Positions 25,783 to 34,314 of a stretch of DNA of 64,000 nucleotides are shown one piece after another; positions within the stretch are counted from its first letter, which is position 1; each line of letters starts with the position of its first letter. Both the position numbers and the translations under genes were made by a program. Below the pieces are notes generated by a model. That model had not been told where the DNA came from. It did no database searches and saw nothing but the letters and a program-made list of their open reading frames with translations. This DNA comes from Deltaproteobacteria bacterium (GTDB lineage: Bacteria > Myxococcota_A > UBA796 > GCA-2862545), in NCBI GenBank assembly GCA_007693595.1, contig REDI01000031.1, positions 1 through 64,000 on the forward strand, read 5' to 3'.

Positions 25783-27212
25783 TCACCGCTGCGGCGCTGC
25801 TCCCGTCCTTGGCCTGGGCCTCCGAGGTCGTCTGGGTCGATCCTCCCAAGCCCGGCGAGGTCTCAGAGGTGGCCTCGATGGCCCGTGCGTCGGGGGAGCC
25901 GCGGTCGGTCCTCGATCTACGTTCCGCGAGGGCTGGGTTTAGCGAGAGGGATCGCGCGGCGTGGCGGCGACTGGATCGCACCCTCGAAGAGCTCCGAGCC
26001 TTCGAGACCCAGCTCGACGGGGAGCTGATCATCGCCCGGGACCTGGCGGCTCCCATCGCAGCCATCTCCCTGGTTCGCTCGAGCGGGGAGCGCGCCCAGC
26101 TTCGGCGCGCTCTGGCCTACCAGGGCTTCGCCGTACACCGGCTTAGTGGGGGTGATCTCTCCGACCCGGACGCGGCGCCCTACGCGGTCGAGCTGGGGGA
26201 CGGGGCCTTCCTCAAGCCCTGGGCCGATGCCGCCGCCTTGGACCCCGACTATACGATCTCGGCCTACGACATCGCCGAGGCGCCCGAGCGTGTCGCCTAC
26301 GCCGCCCATGCGCAGGCCCTCAAGCGGGTGTTGCCTGCAACCTTGCGCGTCGAGGACCTCCCCGACGGGGCGTCGCTCTCCCTGAACGGGGAGCCTGCGA
26401 AGTTCTCCGACTCGGGGCTGATCCGGGTCCTCCCTGGGCGGCACTTCCTCCATCTCACGGTGGAGGGGCGGATCGTTGAGCGCTGGGTGGTGGAGCCCGA
26501 GGCTGGTGCGTCCCTCACGGTTCGGGCTGAGCACAGCGAGCAGGTCTGGACCAAGACCTTGCGAGGGCTCTCCGAAGGACCGACTCCCGAGCTGCTGCGC
26601 GAGGCGGTTCAGGCCATGGGCGGCGAAGTCTGGGTGGCTCACCGAGAGGGGGGGCAGCTCAAGGTGTTCAAGCTGGGTCCCGATGGGGTGAGCGAGGCTA
26701 CCCTCGACCCGAAGGGGGCCGAGGTCGATCGGGGAGCGCGAGCGGAGGGCCTCTTCCTGCGCGGTGCGGTGGGGGTGGGGTGGATGTGGAGCGGGGACTT
26801 CCTCGCGTCCCATCCGGGAGCTCCGGCGACCTACGGCACGGTCAACGCGGTGATGCCCGAGCTCTCCGCAGAGATCTCGTACCGTCAAGGCTGGCTCGCC
26901 TTCGATGCGGGCGCGAGTCTCTGGACGCCGCTCGGTCGCCACCACACGGCTCGGACCGGCACGATGGAGCTTCGTCCTCGTCCCATGCCTTTCGTAGCGG
27001 TGGGCCTCCCCTGGGTCCAGGCGTTCGGAGGCTACCTCTTCCCGCACCACCCCATGGCGGGCCTGCGCGCCGAGCTCCCCCTCGGTGAGCTCCCGCTCGC
27101 CCTGCGCGCCGAGGCTCGGATCGGGCCTGCCCTGAGCTGGACCCCGGACTTTCGAAGTCACGCCGTGCGCAGCGCGGGGATCTCGATCGTGGGTCGGACG
27201 AGGCTGCGCTGA
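25767..27212 (+). CDS. Secreted protein with PEGA-like segment and barrel-like C-terminus
   Basis: 481 residues from the GTG at 25767 (GAGGAG 6 bases upstream), overlapping the kinase end by 16 bases. A signal peptide ends near LAWA-SE. Residues ~190-255 resemble a PEGA domain (LRVEDLPDGASLSLNGEP...VLPGRHFLHLTVEGR). Residues ~330-481 are alternating amphipathic strands of the type seen in small outer-membrane barrels (GAVGVGWMWSG, AEISYRQGWLAFDAG, GLRAELPLGELPLALRAEARIG), but the chain ends in Leu-Arg rather than an aromatic residue. The function is unknown. Coupling to the kinase suggests an envelope target or sensor partner. Confidence 0.75.
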   Translation: MRVVVITAAALLPSLAWASEVVWVDPPKPGEVSEVASMARASGEPRSVLDLRSARAGFSERDRAAWRRLDRTLEELRAFETQLDGELIIARDLAAPIAAISLVRSSGERAQLRRALAYQGFAVHRLSGGDLSDPDAAPYAVELGDGAFLKPWADAAALDPDYTISAYDIAEAPERVAYAAHAQALKRVLPATLRVEDLPDGASLSLNGEPAKFSDSGLIRVLPGRHFLHLTVEGRIVERWVVEPEAGASLTVRAEHSEQVWTKTLRGLSEGPTPELLREAVQAMGGEVWVAHREGGQLKVFKLGPDGVSEATLDPKGAEVDRGARAEGLFLRGAVGVGWMWSGDFLASHPGAPATYGTVNAVMPELSAEISYRQGWLAFDAGASLWTPLGRHHTARTGTMELRPRPMPFVAVGLPWVQAFGGYLFPHHPMAGLRAELPLGELPLALRAEARIGPALSWTPDFRSHAVRSAGISIVGRTRLR

Positions 27213-27358
27213 ACGACGCGACCCTCCCACCGCGAGGCCTGCGTGATGATGCCTAGGCTCCCGCTCTCGGTCCGCTCGCGCGACCGCAGGGCGCACCTGG
27301 CCCCCCGCCTTGTGGTAGCGTTCTCGGGGTGACCTGCTGCCCCCCGCCCGAGGTGCCC

Positions 27359-28618
27359 TTGACTCCATCGCACGGCTCCCTCGTCCTCTCTGCCGCACTG
27401 CTGCTCGGCGCGTGTCCGGGTCGCCCCAGCGGGGCGAGTCCATCAGCACCTGAGCCCTCGCCGGTCCCTGAGCCCTCGCCGGTCCCTGAGCCCTCGCCGG
27501 TCCCTGAGCCCTCGCCCGTCCCTGCGCGCTGGGACGAGCCCGATCGCGCTCGACTCGCCCTGCTCGCCCACGACGCCTCCGAGCCCAAGGGGACGGTGGT
27601 CACCGTCCAACTCGGCGCAGAGGTGGCTGAGGTATCGAAGCCCTTCGAAGTCCCAGCCCTGCAGCAGCCCGGCCGTTCAGGTCAATACGCGGTGGTCGCT
27701 GCACACGACGGGGCGGACGCCTTGGCGGTCGCCCGGTCGGCGGGCAGCGAGGGCCCTTGGTTCGTCGATCTGCGCAACCTTGGAGCGCGCGACCCCTGGC
27801 GAGCGGTAGAGATTGCTCCTGCTCCCCCCGCCGCGCTTCACTGGGTGGGCGACCGTGTCTTTGTCGGGCAGCCAGCACGCTTGTCGTACTTCGTACCCTC
27901 GGATCCCAAGGGCCGCGTCACGGAGCTCCTCCATCGACCCCAGATGATGGGCAAGGCTTACGACCTCTTCGCGCGGCACGGGCGGTTTCTGGTCGCCATC
28001 GACGACGTCGTCATGCCGATCTACGCCGACACCTTCGACTTGCTCTCGGGAGCCCCGCGCCACGTCGCGGGCTTCGAGCTGCCTGGGGTGATCAACGGGC
28101 ACTATGCTCATGCTGGCCTCCTCGTGGATGACTCCGGCAGCGGACGCCTCTTCGCTCACACGCCCTTCGCCCACCGAGGGGGGAATGGGCAGGATCTCCT
28201 TGCGCTACCCTTTGTCGAAGGGTCTCCTCCGAGCGGCTCTGGGGTAGGCGAGGGGCTTCAGCGCGCCGGTGAGATGGTCCCTCGAAGGCATGGTTCAGAG
28301 CCAACCCTCTTCGCGGGCGAGGAACTCTCGGCCTGGACGGGTCTGGCGGTGGTCGAGGATGGGGGAGCGGGTCGCGTCCTGCTCGCCGCAGGTCCTCGAG
28401 GCCTGTTCAGTTCGAAGGCCGACGCGATCGCGACTCCTCGCGCGCACGATCTCGGCGGCGCGATCGTGGATGTCATCGCACACGGAGAGAGGGCCTGGGC
28501 GCTACGGATCGCCGATGGCGGGACGCAGCTTCTCGAGCTCGACCTGCAGGAGGCTGGCGAGGTCGGCGTTCGATGGAGCGTGTCTCTGGACGGAGAGTTC
28601 CGGGCCTTCCTTCGATAG
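27359..28618 (+). CDS. Lipoprotein with Pro-rich repeat linker, unknown function
   Basis: 419 residues from the TTG at 27359, which has GAGGTG 4 bases upstream and opens a good signal peptide; a GTG at 27329 would put a cysteine-rich stretch before it. The lipobox is LLGAC. A linker of four PEPSPV-type repeats follows, as in many surface lipoproteins. The remaining ~360 residues have propeller-like short strand repeats (VVAAHDG, FVDLRNLG, LFAHTPFA, VLLAAGPRGLF), without a family I can name. Confidence 0.75.
   Translation: MTPSHGSLVLSAALLLGACPGRPSGASPSAPEPSPVPEPSPVPEPSPVPEPSPVPARWDEPDRARLALLAHDASEPKGTVVTVQLGAEVAEVSKPFEVPALQQPGRSGQYAVVAAHDGADALAVARSAGSEGPWFVDLRNLGARDPWRAVEIAPAPPAALHWVGDRVFVGQPARLSYFVPSDPKGRVTELLHRPQMMGKAYDLFARHGRFLVAIDDVVMPIYADTFDLLSGAPRHVAGFELPGVINGHYAHAGLLVDDSGSGRLFAHTPFAHRGGNGQDLLALPFVEGSPPSGSGVGEGLQRAGEMVPRRHGSEPTLFAGEELSAWTGLAVVEDGGAGRVLLAAGPRGLFSSKADAIATPRAHDLGGAIVDVIAHGERAWALRIADGGTQLLELDLQEAGEVGVRWSVSLDGEFRAFLR
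27449..27520 (+). repeat. Four 18-base tandem repeats encoding a Pro-rich linker
   Basis: Four copies of an 18-base unit (CCTGAGCCCTCGCCGGTC), the last with one change, code in frame for repeats of P-E-P-S-P-V right after the lipobox. Copy number could vary by slippage without breaking the frame. Confidence 0.9.
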
Positions 28619-28789
28619 CTGGCTGAAGGGGACCTGCCGGGCGCCATCCACCGCGACCTCTTGCGACCTGGGACCCCTCCATCAGACGCATCAAGATTCT
28701 ATGTCGTCGGATCGCTCGGTGGACTCCGCGCCGCGGCACTCCGCGTCCGGCCCCTTTGATTAATCTTTGCGGTTGCGTTCCAAGTAGGC

Positions 28790-28817
28790 TTGACTCATGA
28801 GGCGCTCCAACGATAGT
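28790..28817 (+). promoter_or_regulatory. Putative sigma-70-type promoter of the small lipoprotein gene
   Basis: TTGACT (28790-28795) and GATAGT (28812-28817) are 16 bases apart, and the ATG of the downstream gene is at 28851. The -35 matches 5 of 6 consensus bases, the -10 only 4. The rest of the 232-base space (28619-28850) shows nothing else recognisable. Confidence 0.4.
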
Positions 28818-28850
28818 GGGCGGGGGTCCGTTCAACCTATGGAGGAACCT

Positions 28851-29294
28851 ATGAAACGCATCGCCTTGATCGCGCTGCTCGCCGTTGCGAGTGGCTGCAC
28901 CTTGAAGCACAACGCCGTCCCCGAGGCTGCGCCCGAGTTCGCCAAAGCGGACTACAGGGTGCTCGGCCAGACCAACCACGAAGAGTGTGGCAGCTACATC
29001 TTCGGGATCGACTTCGGTCACCTCTTCAGCAACCAGCGGGCCACCCGGATCTCGACCTCCGCGCTTCCGACCATCCCTTTCATCGGCGGCATGTCCCCCG
29101 AAGAGAGCCGTGCCCTCTACCACGCCCTCGACAAGATGCCCGAGGCCACGCACCTGCTGGCCCACCGTACCAACACGGTCTCGACCGGCCTCACCTTCTT
29201 CGGCACGCCGCTCTTCGGCAAGCGCTGCGCCTCTATCCAAGCGCGCGGCGTGGTCATCGGTGACAAGCCCTTGCCGGGCGTCAACACGCTCTGA
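28851..29294 (+). CDS. Small lipoprotein, unknown function
   Basis: 147 residues from the ATG at 28851 with GGAGG upstream; an earlier in-frame ATG (28797) would destroy the signal peptide. The signal peptide ends at VASGC. The mature part has two cysteines (EECGSY and GKRCASI) that may form a disulfide, and a Gly/Phe-rich centre (IPFIGGMSPEESRALYHALDKM). It resembles the TRL-like or small stress lipoproteins seen in several proteobacteria, but I cannot place it firmly. It is monocistronic. Confidence 0.75.
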   Translation: MKRIALIALLAVASGCTLKHNAVPEAAPEFAKADYRVLGQTNHEECGSYIFGIDFGHLFSNQRATRISTSALPTIPFIGGMSPEESRALYHALDKMPEATHLLAHRTNTVSTGLTFFGTPLFGKRCASIQARGVVIGDKPLPGVNTL

Positions 29295-29316
29295 TCATCC
29301 GATCATCGGGTTGTTC

Positions 29317-29330
29317 GGGCCTTCAGGCCC
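29317..29330 (+). terminator. Possible terminator hairpin between convergent lipoprotein genes
   Basis: GGGCC, TTCA, GGCCC forms a tight 5-6-bp stem, followed by TTCT, 22 bases after the stop of the lipoprotein gene at 28851-29294. The T-tract is short, so termination is only suggested. Confidence 0.4.
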
Positions 29331-29363
29331 TTCTACGGCGCGGTCGCTGGCCCAGGTTTGGGC

Positions 29364-30068
29364 TTAGAGGCCGCGTCGTAGCTTCTTTCGGACCCGGCGC
29401 TCCAGGGTCATGAGCAGGTCGTCGAGCTGCTCGCCGGTGGGCGAGAACTCTCGCGAGGCGATCCGGCTCGCGTCGATGTCGGTCCAGCCGAGCACGCTGC
29501 CGTCCGTGTCGTAGGCAGCCAGCAGGATCCGGATCCGTCCCCCGGCCCCCGATCCCCACTGCTGACCGTAGAACCATCCCCCGTTGTGGGTGTAGTAGGC
29601 GATGACCCAAGGGATGGCTGTGGGGGCGTCGAAGCGCCCCCCTGGGGTGGGCGCGTAACGGAGGCGCGGGAGGCTCTGGTTGTCTTTTCCATCCACGCGC
29701 GAGGTGCCGCGGTGCTTGGTGCGCGTGGGGGGAGGAGGAAGCTCCGGGACGCTGGCTGTGGGGCTCAAGGACTCGTCGATCCAGGCGATCACCATGTCGC
29801 GGTGATCGTCGGTGTTGGTGATGCGCACGGTCTTGCTGACATTGTAGAGGCCTTTCTCGCTCGAGTCCGTGACATAGCCGCCCGAGAACTGCAGGTTGCC
29901 GACCACGGTGCTGGTCCGAAAGGGGTCGACATCCTCGTGGTCCGCGATCAGCACCGCTTGGGCCACGGCGATGCGCGACGGGGGCTTCGGATCGCTCCGG
30001 GTGACGTGGAGCTGATCCTTGTGGAGTCCACAGGCTGAGAGCAGGAGCAGAAGGGGCAAGAAGCGCAC
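29364..30068 (-). CDS. Lipoprotein, unknown function
   Basis: 234 residues from a GTG with GGAGG 5 bases upstream. The signal peptide and lipobox (LLLLLSAC) are clear. The mature protein has a domain of ~190 residues with polar beta strands (VRITNTDDHRDMVIAWID, IPWVIAYYTHNGGWFYGQQ) and a basic C-terminal helix (RRVRKKLRR). No known family. It lies 59 bases downstream of the large protease-propeller-barrel gene on the same strand and could share its transcript. Confidence 0.7.
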   Translation of the reverse strand: MRFLPLLLLLSACGLHKDQLHVTRSDPKPPSRIAVAQAVLIADHEDVDPFRTSTVVGNLQFSGGYVTDSSEKGLYNVSKTVRITNTDDHRDMVIAWIDESLSPTASVPELPPPPTRTKHRGTSRVDGKDNQSLPRLRYAPTPGGRFDAPTAIPWVIAYYTHNGGWFYGQQWGSGAGGRIRILLAAYDTDGSVLGWTDIDASRIASREFSPTGEQLDDLLMTLERRVRKKLRRGL

Positions 30069-30127
30069 GAGACCTCCGAAGGATGTCGGTGTAGCACGGT
30101 CCAGTCGAAGGGACGCGAGCCCATGGC

Positions 30128-33100
30128 TCAGAAGGTCCCACCCACCCGCGCATAGATCATGCGCAGATCGGGGCCCCCATCGTCGCGCAGGAAGCGGTAT
30201 CCTGGACCCGTCAAGCCCGAGGCGACGCCGAGCCTTCCTTGAAAGCCGACATTGTACCAAAGCACCGCCGTCAGGTTGAGCTCGGCGCCGACCCCGACGA
30301 GCGGGGTGACGAGCAGATCGGCGGCGGAGTCCGGGGTCGAATAGGCCTGGCCTGCGTCCACGAAGAGCGAGCCGGCGAGCGCCTGCACGAAGACGGGCAA
30401 TGTGCGGACGCCGTGATCGATCCGGATCAGCGGCAGGCGGTACTCGGCGCTCGAGACCCAATAGAGATCCCCGACTGCCGCCCCGAAGTCGTAGCCACGA
30501 AGCATGACCGAGGCCTCGGGGGTCACGTAGAAGGTGCTCGCCCCAAAGCTTCCGCCGAGCTGGTAGAGCCCGAGGTAGCTGTCGGAGCCCCAGGTGATCC
30601 CGCTACCGGCCCGGAAGGCGAAGACGTGGTTGCGGGCCCAGGGCATCACGATGAACTCGCGGTAGTCGGCGGTGAGCTGGATGGCGGTGAGCGGGCTGCG
30701 CTCGTCGTCGGGCGTGAGGGCGTAGGCTCCGAGCCAGGGATGGACGAGCCCCCCGACCAGGCTCACGGTTCGCGCATCTTCACGGCTGATCTGGGTGCGG
30801 GTCGGCTGGCTCCAAGAGTAGCGCCAGCCTCCTTGTAGGGTAGCGAGCGCGCCGCGTAGGGGAAGGCGCGCGCGAACCGCGTCGCTCGGGATCTCGTCGA
30901 GGGGTTCGCGCAGGGAGTAGCTGTATCGGGCGAAGATCCACGTTCGGAAGGTGTAGGGGTAGTTAACCGAGGCCGAGATCGCGTGCCGCTGCTCCCAGTA
31001 GCGATCTCCAGGAACGAGCGGGGCGTCGGGATCGCCTGTGTCGGAGGGGGTGAAGAGCACCGAGGGCGACGTCGCGTTGCGTGAGACCGCGACGCTGTAG
31101 ACGGGGATCCAACGGTTGAGGGTAAAGCTTGCCGATCCGCCAAAGAAGTCGGCGTCGGTCCGATAGGTGCCTGTGGCGTTCCAGGCGTAGTGCCGCACGG
31201 GATCGGTCGAGCCGGTGCTGCCCGAGAAGAAGAGCCCCACCCCGGTCCCCTCGAAGGGCTTGCGTGGAGCGAAGGGGGTGGTCTGGACGAAGGGCATCCA
31301 GTAGCGAGGAACAAGGGTACCAAGGGGTGTATACCTACGGGGTGTGATCTCGAAGGGGTAGTCTGACTCCTCACCGAAGACACCGGGCACGTCGATCTGA
31401 TCGAAGCTGTCGATGCCTCCGGTGGACTGGGGGTGGTGGTCGGCGTAGGCTGAGTGTTCCAAGGCAACGCTCGCGGGGAGGATCCGACGGCCTAGGCCGG
31501 GCACGTCGGAGGCCGCGAGGTCGACCGGCACGCCGCGGCGTTCACGGGGGGGCGGCAGGGGCTCCGGCTGAAAGGCGAGGGGCTCGGGGCGTGGGCCCGA
31601 AGGATCGGTCAGGCTCAAGATCGGAGCGTCGTAGCGCAAAGACCGCGGGAGTCGTCCACGAGGAATCCACCGCTCGCGATCGAGGTCCGCGATGACGATA
31701 GCCCATCCATAGGCGTGATATTCTTGGTAGGCGAGTCGATCCCCTGCGGGGTGGGGGCTCGGGCCGGTCGCGCCGGTCGCGCTGTTGGTGACCTGCCAGA
31801 GCTCCTCGGTCTCGATGTCGACAGCGAAGATGTTGAGGATCCCCGTGCGGTCGCTCGTGAAAAAGAGCGTGCGCCCGTCAGCGGACCAGCGGGGCTCGCG
31901 CTCGATGGCGGCATCGAGGGTGAGCCGGCGTCGGGGGGTGCCGTCGGGGTCGAGCAACCAGAGATCCCAGCGACCGTCTCTCCACAGGATGGTGGCGATG
32001 GTCCTGCCGTCGGGGCTGTAGCGGGGGGTGGCGTACTGGGTGTGGTCGTCGTTCTTCGTGAGCGGCTCGCGTCGACGGTCGACGGTGAGCACCTCGAGCT
32101 GGTTGTTCTGGGCGCGGTTGGTCACGACGAGCAGGCGACTGCCGCCGGGCGAGAACTCCGGGTCGCGGGCTCGTGCGCCCTGGGTCAGCGGGGTCACCCC
32201 CTTCTTGCCGATCTCGTGCAGGTAGATGTCGGACCAGTTGTTGAAGCGGTTGACGATGTGCAGGCCGGCGTACACGAAGGCCTTGGAGTCGCTGCGCCAG
32301 GCGAAGCTGCGCGCCCCACGATCTTGGATCAGGACCTCGGCCTGGCTGCCGTCAGCTTTGGAGCGCCAGATCTGGTTGCCGAGCTGGATGTCCATGCACG
32401 ACCAAAGGAGCGTCTCGCCGTCGGGGCTGTAGGAGGGCGCGATGCAGGTCGCGGTCGAGGGGCTGAGAGGGACTCCGGTGGTGATCGGCCCGTCGAGGGC
32501 GGCGCGAGCCACCTGGGCCTCGGCGCGATCCCGCAGGTCTTCCGCCCAGGCGCGGTAGAGGGGCTGGAGCCGCTCCCCCAGGGCCTTTTTACCAGGCAAT
32601 AGGTAGGGCAGGGAGCTGCCGTAGCGATGGATCCAGCGCGTCCAGACTTGTTCGCCTTGCTGATCGGCGACGAACTGCATGAAGTCTTGCCCGAAGAGGT
32701 AGCGGATCTGTCCGCCCGGAATGGCCGCCTGGTAGCCGTCGAGCCGTCCGAATCCGGGCACGTCGTCTTCGAGGACGGCTGTACGCAGCAGCATCTCCAC
32801 GGCGGGGGTGCGACCGCGCCCCCCATTGGTCTGGCGGGTCTCCTGGAGGGTGGCGAGACCCTCCACGGTCCACTTGGGAGACAGGCGGTTGGTCGAAGCG
32901 ATCCGCCCAACCACCCATCGCGCCGCGCGCACGATGCCGTGGTTGCTGTCGATGTGCAGCGTGTGGGTGTACTCGTGGGTCTGGATCGCCGGCGTCCAGT
33001 CTTCGTAGTAGGCCAGCGTACTCTCGTTGGTCGGGGCCGTGACGAACAGGGTGATCTGGTTGTAAGGGACAGCGCCTGCGAAGCCGTTGGCGCTGTCGGT

Positions 33101-33349
33101 TCGATCGATGATCACCAGGTGGGTGCGCCGCCTGGGCGTCCAGCGCAGCTCGTCGACCATCTGGTGGTGGATCTCTTCGACGGTTCGGCTGAGCTCGTCC
33201 GCGAGGGGCTCGAGGCCCTGGTGGAAGTGGATGTGAAAGTGCTCGGTGGTGATCGTACGCCACGTGAGCTCGGGGTCGTAGGTGGCTGCCTGACACACGC
33301 CCGCCCAGCCGACGAAGAGCGCCCCGAAGACCCAGGCTCGGAGGCTCAC
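30128..33349 (-). CDS. Gluzincin protease, TolB-type propeller and outer-membrane barrel in one chain
   Basis: 1073 residues from a GTG that overlaps the upstream btpA-family stop (GTGA). A signal peptide ends at CQA-AT. Residues ~30-270 look like a peptidase MA-like (gluzincin) domain with the zinc motif HEYTH in THEYTHTLHID and a later EGLATLQE helix that could give the third ligand. Residues ~300-600 have WD40-like PD40 repeats as in TolB (YSPDGETLLW, FSPGGSRLLV, WSADGRTLFFTSD). Residues ~720-1073 are amphipathic strands like the Omp85/surface-antigen barrel, ending in RVGGTF with the terminal Phe that the Bam complex reads. This suggests an outer-membrane-anchored protease facing the periplasm or exterior. 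Substrate unknown. Confidence 0.85.
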   Translation of the reverse strand: MSLRAWVFGALFVGWAGVCQAATYDPELTWRTITTEHFHIHFHQGLEPLADELSRTVEEIHHQMVDELRWTPRRRTHLVIIDRTDSANGFAGAVPYNQITLFVTAPTNESTLAYYEDWTPAIQTHEYTHTLHIDSNHGIVRAARWVVGRIASTNRLSPKWTVEGLATLQETRQTNGGRGRTPAVEMLLRTAVLEDDVPGFGRLDGYQAAIPGGQIRYLFGQDFMQFVADQQGEQVWTRWIHRYGSSLPYLLPGKKALGERLQPLYRAWAEDLRDRAEAQVARAALDGPITTGVPLSPSTATCIAPSYSPDGETLLWSCMDIQLGNQIWRSKADGSQAEVLIQDRGARSFAWRSDSKAFVYAGLHIVNRFNNWSDIYLHEIGKKGVTPLTQGARARDPEFSPGGSRLLVVTNRAQNNQLEVLTVDRRREPLTKNDDHTQYATPRYSPDGRTIATILWRDGRWDLWLLDPDGTPRRRLTLDAAIEREPRWSADGRTLFFTSDRTGILNIFAVDIETEELWQVTNSATGATGPSPHPAGDRLAYQEYHAYGWAIVIADLDRERWIPRGRLPRSLRYDAPILSLTDPSGPRPEPLAFQPEPLPPPRERRGVPVDLAASDVPGLGRRILPASVALEHSAYADHHPQSTGGIDSFDQIDVPGVFGEESDYPFEITPRRYTPLGTLVPRYWMPFVQTTPFAPRKPFEGTGVGLFFSGSTGSTDPVRHYAWNATGTYRTDADFFGGSASFTLNRWIPVYSVAVSRNATSPSVLFTPSDTGDPDAPLVPGDRYWEQRHAISASVNYPYTFRTWIFARYSYSLREPLDEIPSDAVRARLPLRGALATLQGGWRYSWSQPTRTQISREDARTVSLVGGLVHPWLGAYALTPDDERSPLTAIQLTADYREFIVMPWARNHVFAFRAGSGITWGSDSYLGLYQLGGSFGASTFYVTPEASVMLRGYDFGAAVGDLYWVSSAEYRLPLIRIDHGVRTLPVFVQALAGSLFVDAGQAYSTPDSAADLLVTPLVGVGAELNLTAVLWYNVGFQGRLGVASGLTGPGYRFLRDDGGPDLRMIYARVGGTF

Positions 33350-34212
33350 CGGCCCGATCCCTCGAGGCCGATCGGGGGGAGGGCCGCCCTCAAGCGCTGG
33401 ACCAACGCGCGCACGCGGTCCGGATCGATCGGGTTGTGCAGCGCGCCGTCACGCTTGAGGGACGTGCCGACGATGGCAGCGTGGGCATGAGGGGCGAGGT
33501 CGTCTACGTTGTCGAGCCCGACCCCGGAGCCCAGCACGAGGGGGGCGCGGGTCGCCGCCGCAGCTTCCAGCAGATCGTCCGTGGCGATCCGCCCCCCCGT
33601 CGAGGCTCCGGTGAGGATGATCGCGTCGGCGCGCCCACGCTCGACCGTCTCGCGGACCTCCTCGGCCAGCGGGCGTGGGCTGAGGGGCGCGGCGTGCTTG
33701 ACCCGGACATCGGCGAGGATCGCAACGTGGGGGATCCCCAGCGACCGTCGGAGGCGCAGGGTGTGATGGGCGCGGCCCTCGATCAGTCCCTGGTCGGTGA
33801 GCATCGCGCCACAGTGGACGTTGACCCGAATGAAGGCAGCGCCGGTGGCCGCCGCGATGGCCAGCGCGGCTGCCGCATCGTTGCGGAGCACGTTCACCCC
33901 CAGCGGTAGCCCCGAGACCTCGGCGCACCGCGCAGCGGCGAGGGACATGGCGGCCAGGGTCACCTGAGGGGTGGGCTCGCTGAGGTCACCCTTGGAGAAG
34001 GGAGCGGAGCCGAAGTTCTCGACCAAGACGGCGGCCGCACCACCCTCCGCCAAGGCCTCAGCGTCGCGAGCAGCCCGCTCGAGGACCTGCCCCATTGCTA
34101 GGTTACTACACGGATCGCCGGGCAGTGGTGGCAGGTGTACGACCCCGATGAGCCCGCGCGGGCAGGCGGTCGCGTTCGAACGAGGCTCGGTGGCGCGCAT
34201 GAACAGGTGCAT
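33346..34212 (-). CDS. BtpA/SgcQ family protein
   Basis: 288 residues from the ATG at 34212; GTG 34236 and ATG 34200 are equally weak alternatives because none has a clear ribosome site. TIM-barrel motifs of the BtpA family are present: GLIGVVHLPPLPG, ALAEGGAAAVLVENFG, GVNVLRNDA, FIRVNVHCGA and ILTGASTGG. BtpA stabilises photosystem I in cyanobacteria, but homologues are widespread in non-photosynthetic bacteria with unknown or nucleoside-related functions, so the name is not a function here. The stop overlaps the GTG of the large protease-barrel gene, an unexpected partner. Confidence 0.85.
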   Translation of the reverse strand: MHLFMRATEPRSNATACPRGLIGVVHLPPLPGDPCSNLAMGQVLERAARDAEALAEGGAAAVLVENFGSAPFSKGDLSEPTPQVTLAAMSLAAARCAEVSGLPLGVNVLRNDAAAALAIAAATGAAFIRVNVHCGAMLTDQGLIEGRAHHTLRLRRSLGIPHVAILADVRVKHAAPLSPRPLAEEVRETVERGRADAIILTGASTGGRIATDDLLEAAAATRAPLVLGSGVGLDNVDDLAPHAHAAIVGTSLKRDGALHNPIDPDRVRALVQRLRAALPPIGLEGSGR

Positions 34213-34256
34213 CACCCGTCCGCGCGCCCTTGTCACGCGACCCGTGCGTGTTCTGC

Positions 34257-34284
34257 TTGACCCTCGTGGCTGCGTGGTTGTAAT
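34257..34284 (+). promoter_or_regulatory. Sigma-70-type promoter of the EF-G-like gene
   Basis: TTGACC (34257-34262) and TGTAAT (34279-34284), each 5 of 6 to consensus, are 16 bases apart. A start of transcription near 34291 would give a leader of about 24 bases with GAGGTG just before the GTG at 34315. This is the best promoter match in the window. Confidence 0.6.
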
Positions 34285-34314
34285 CTAGGAGGTGCTGACA
34301 GCGAGGTGTGTTCC

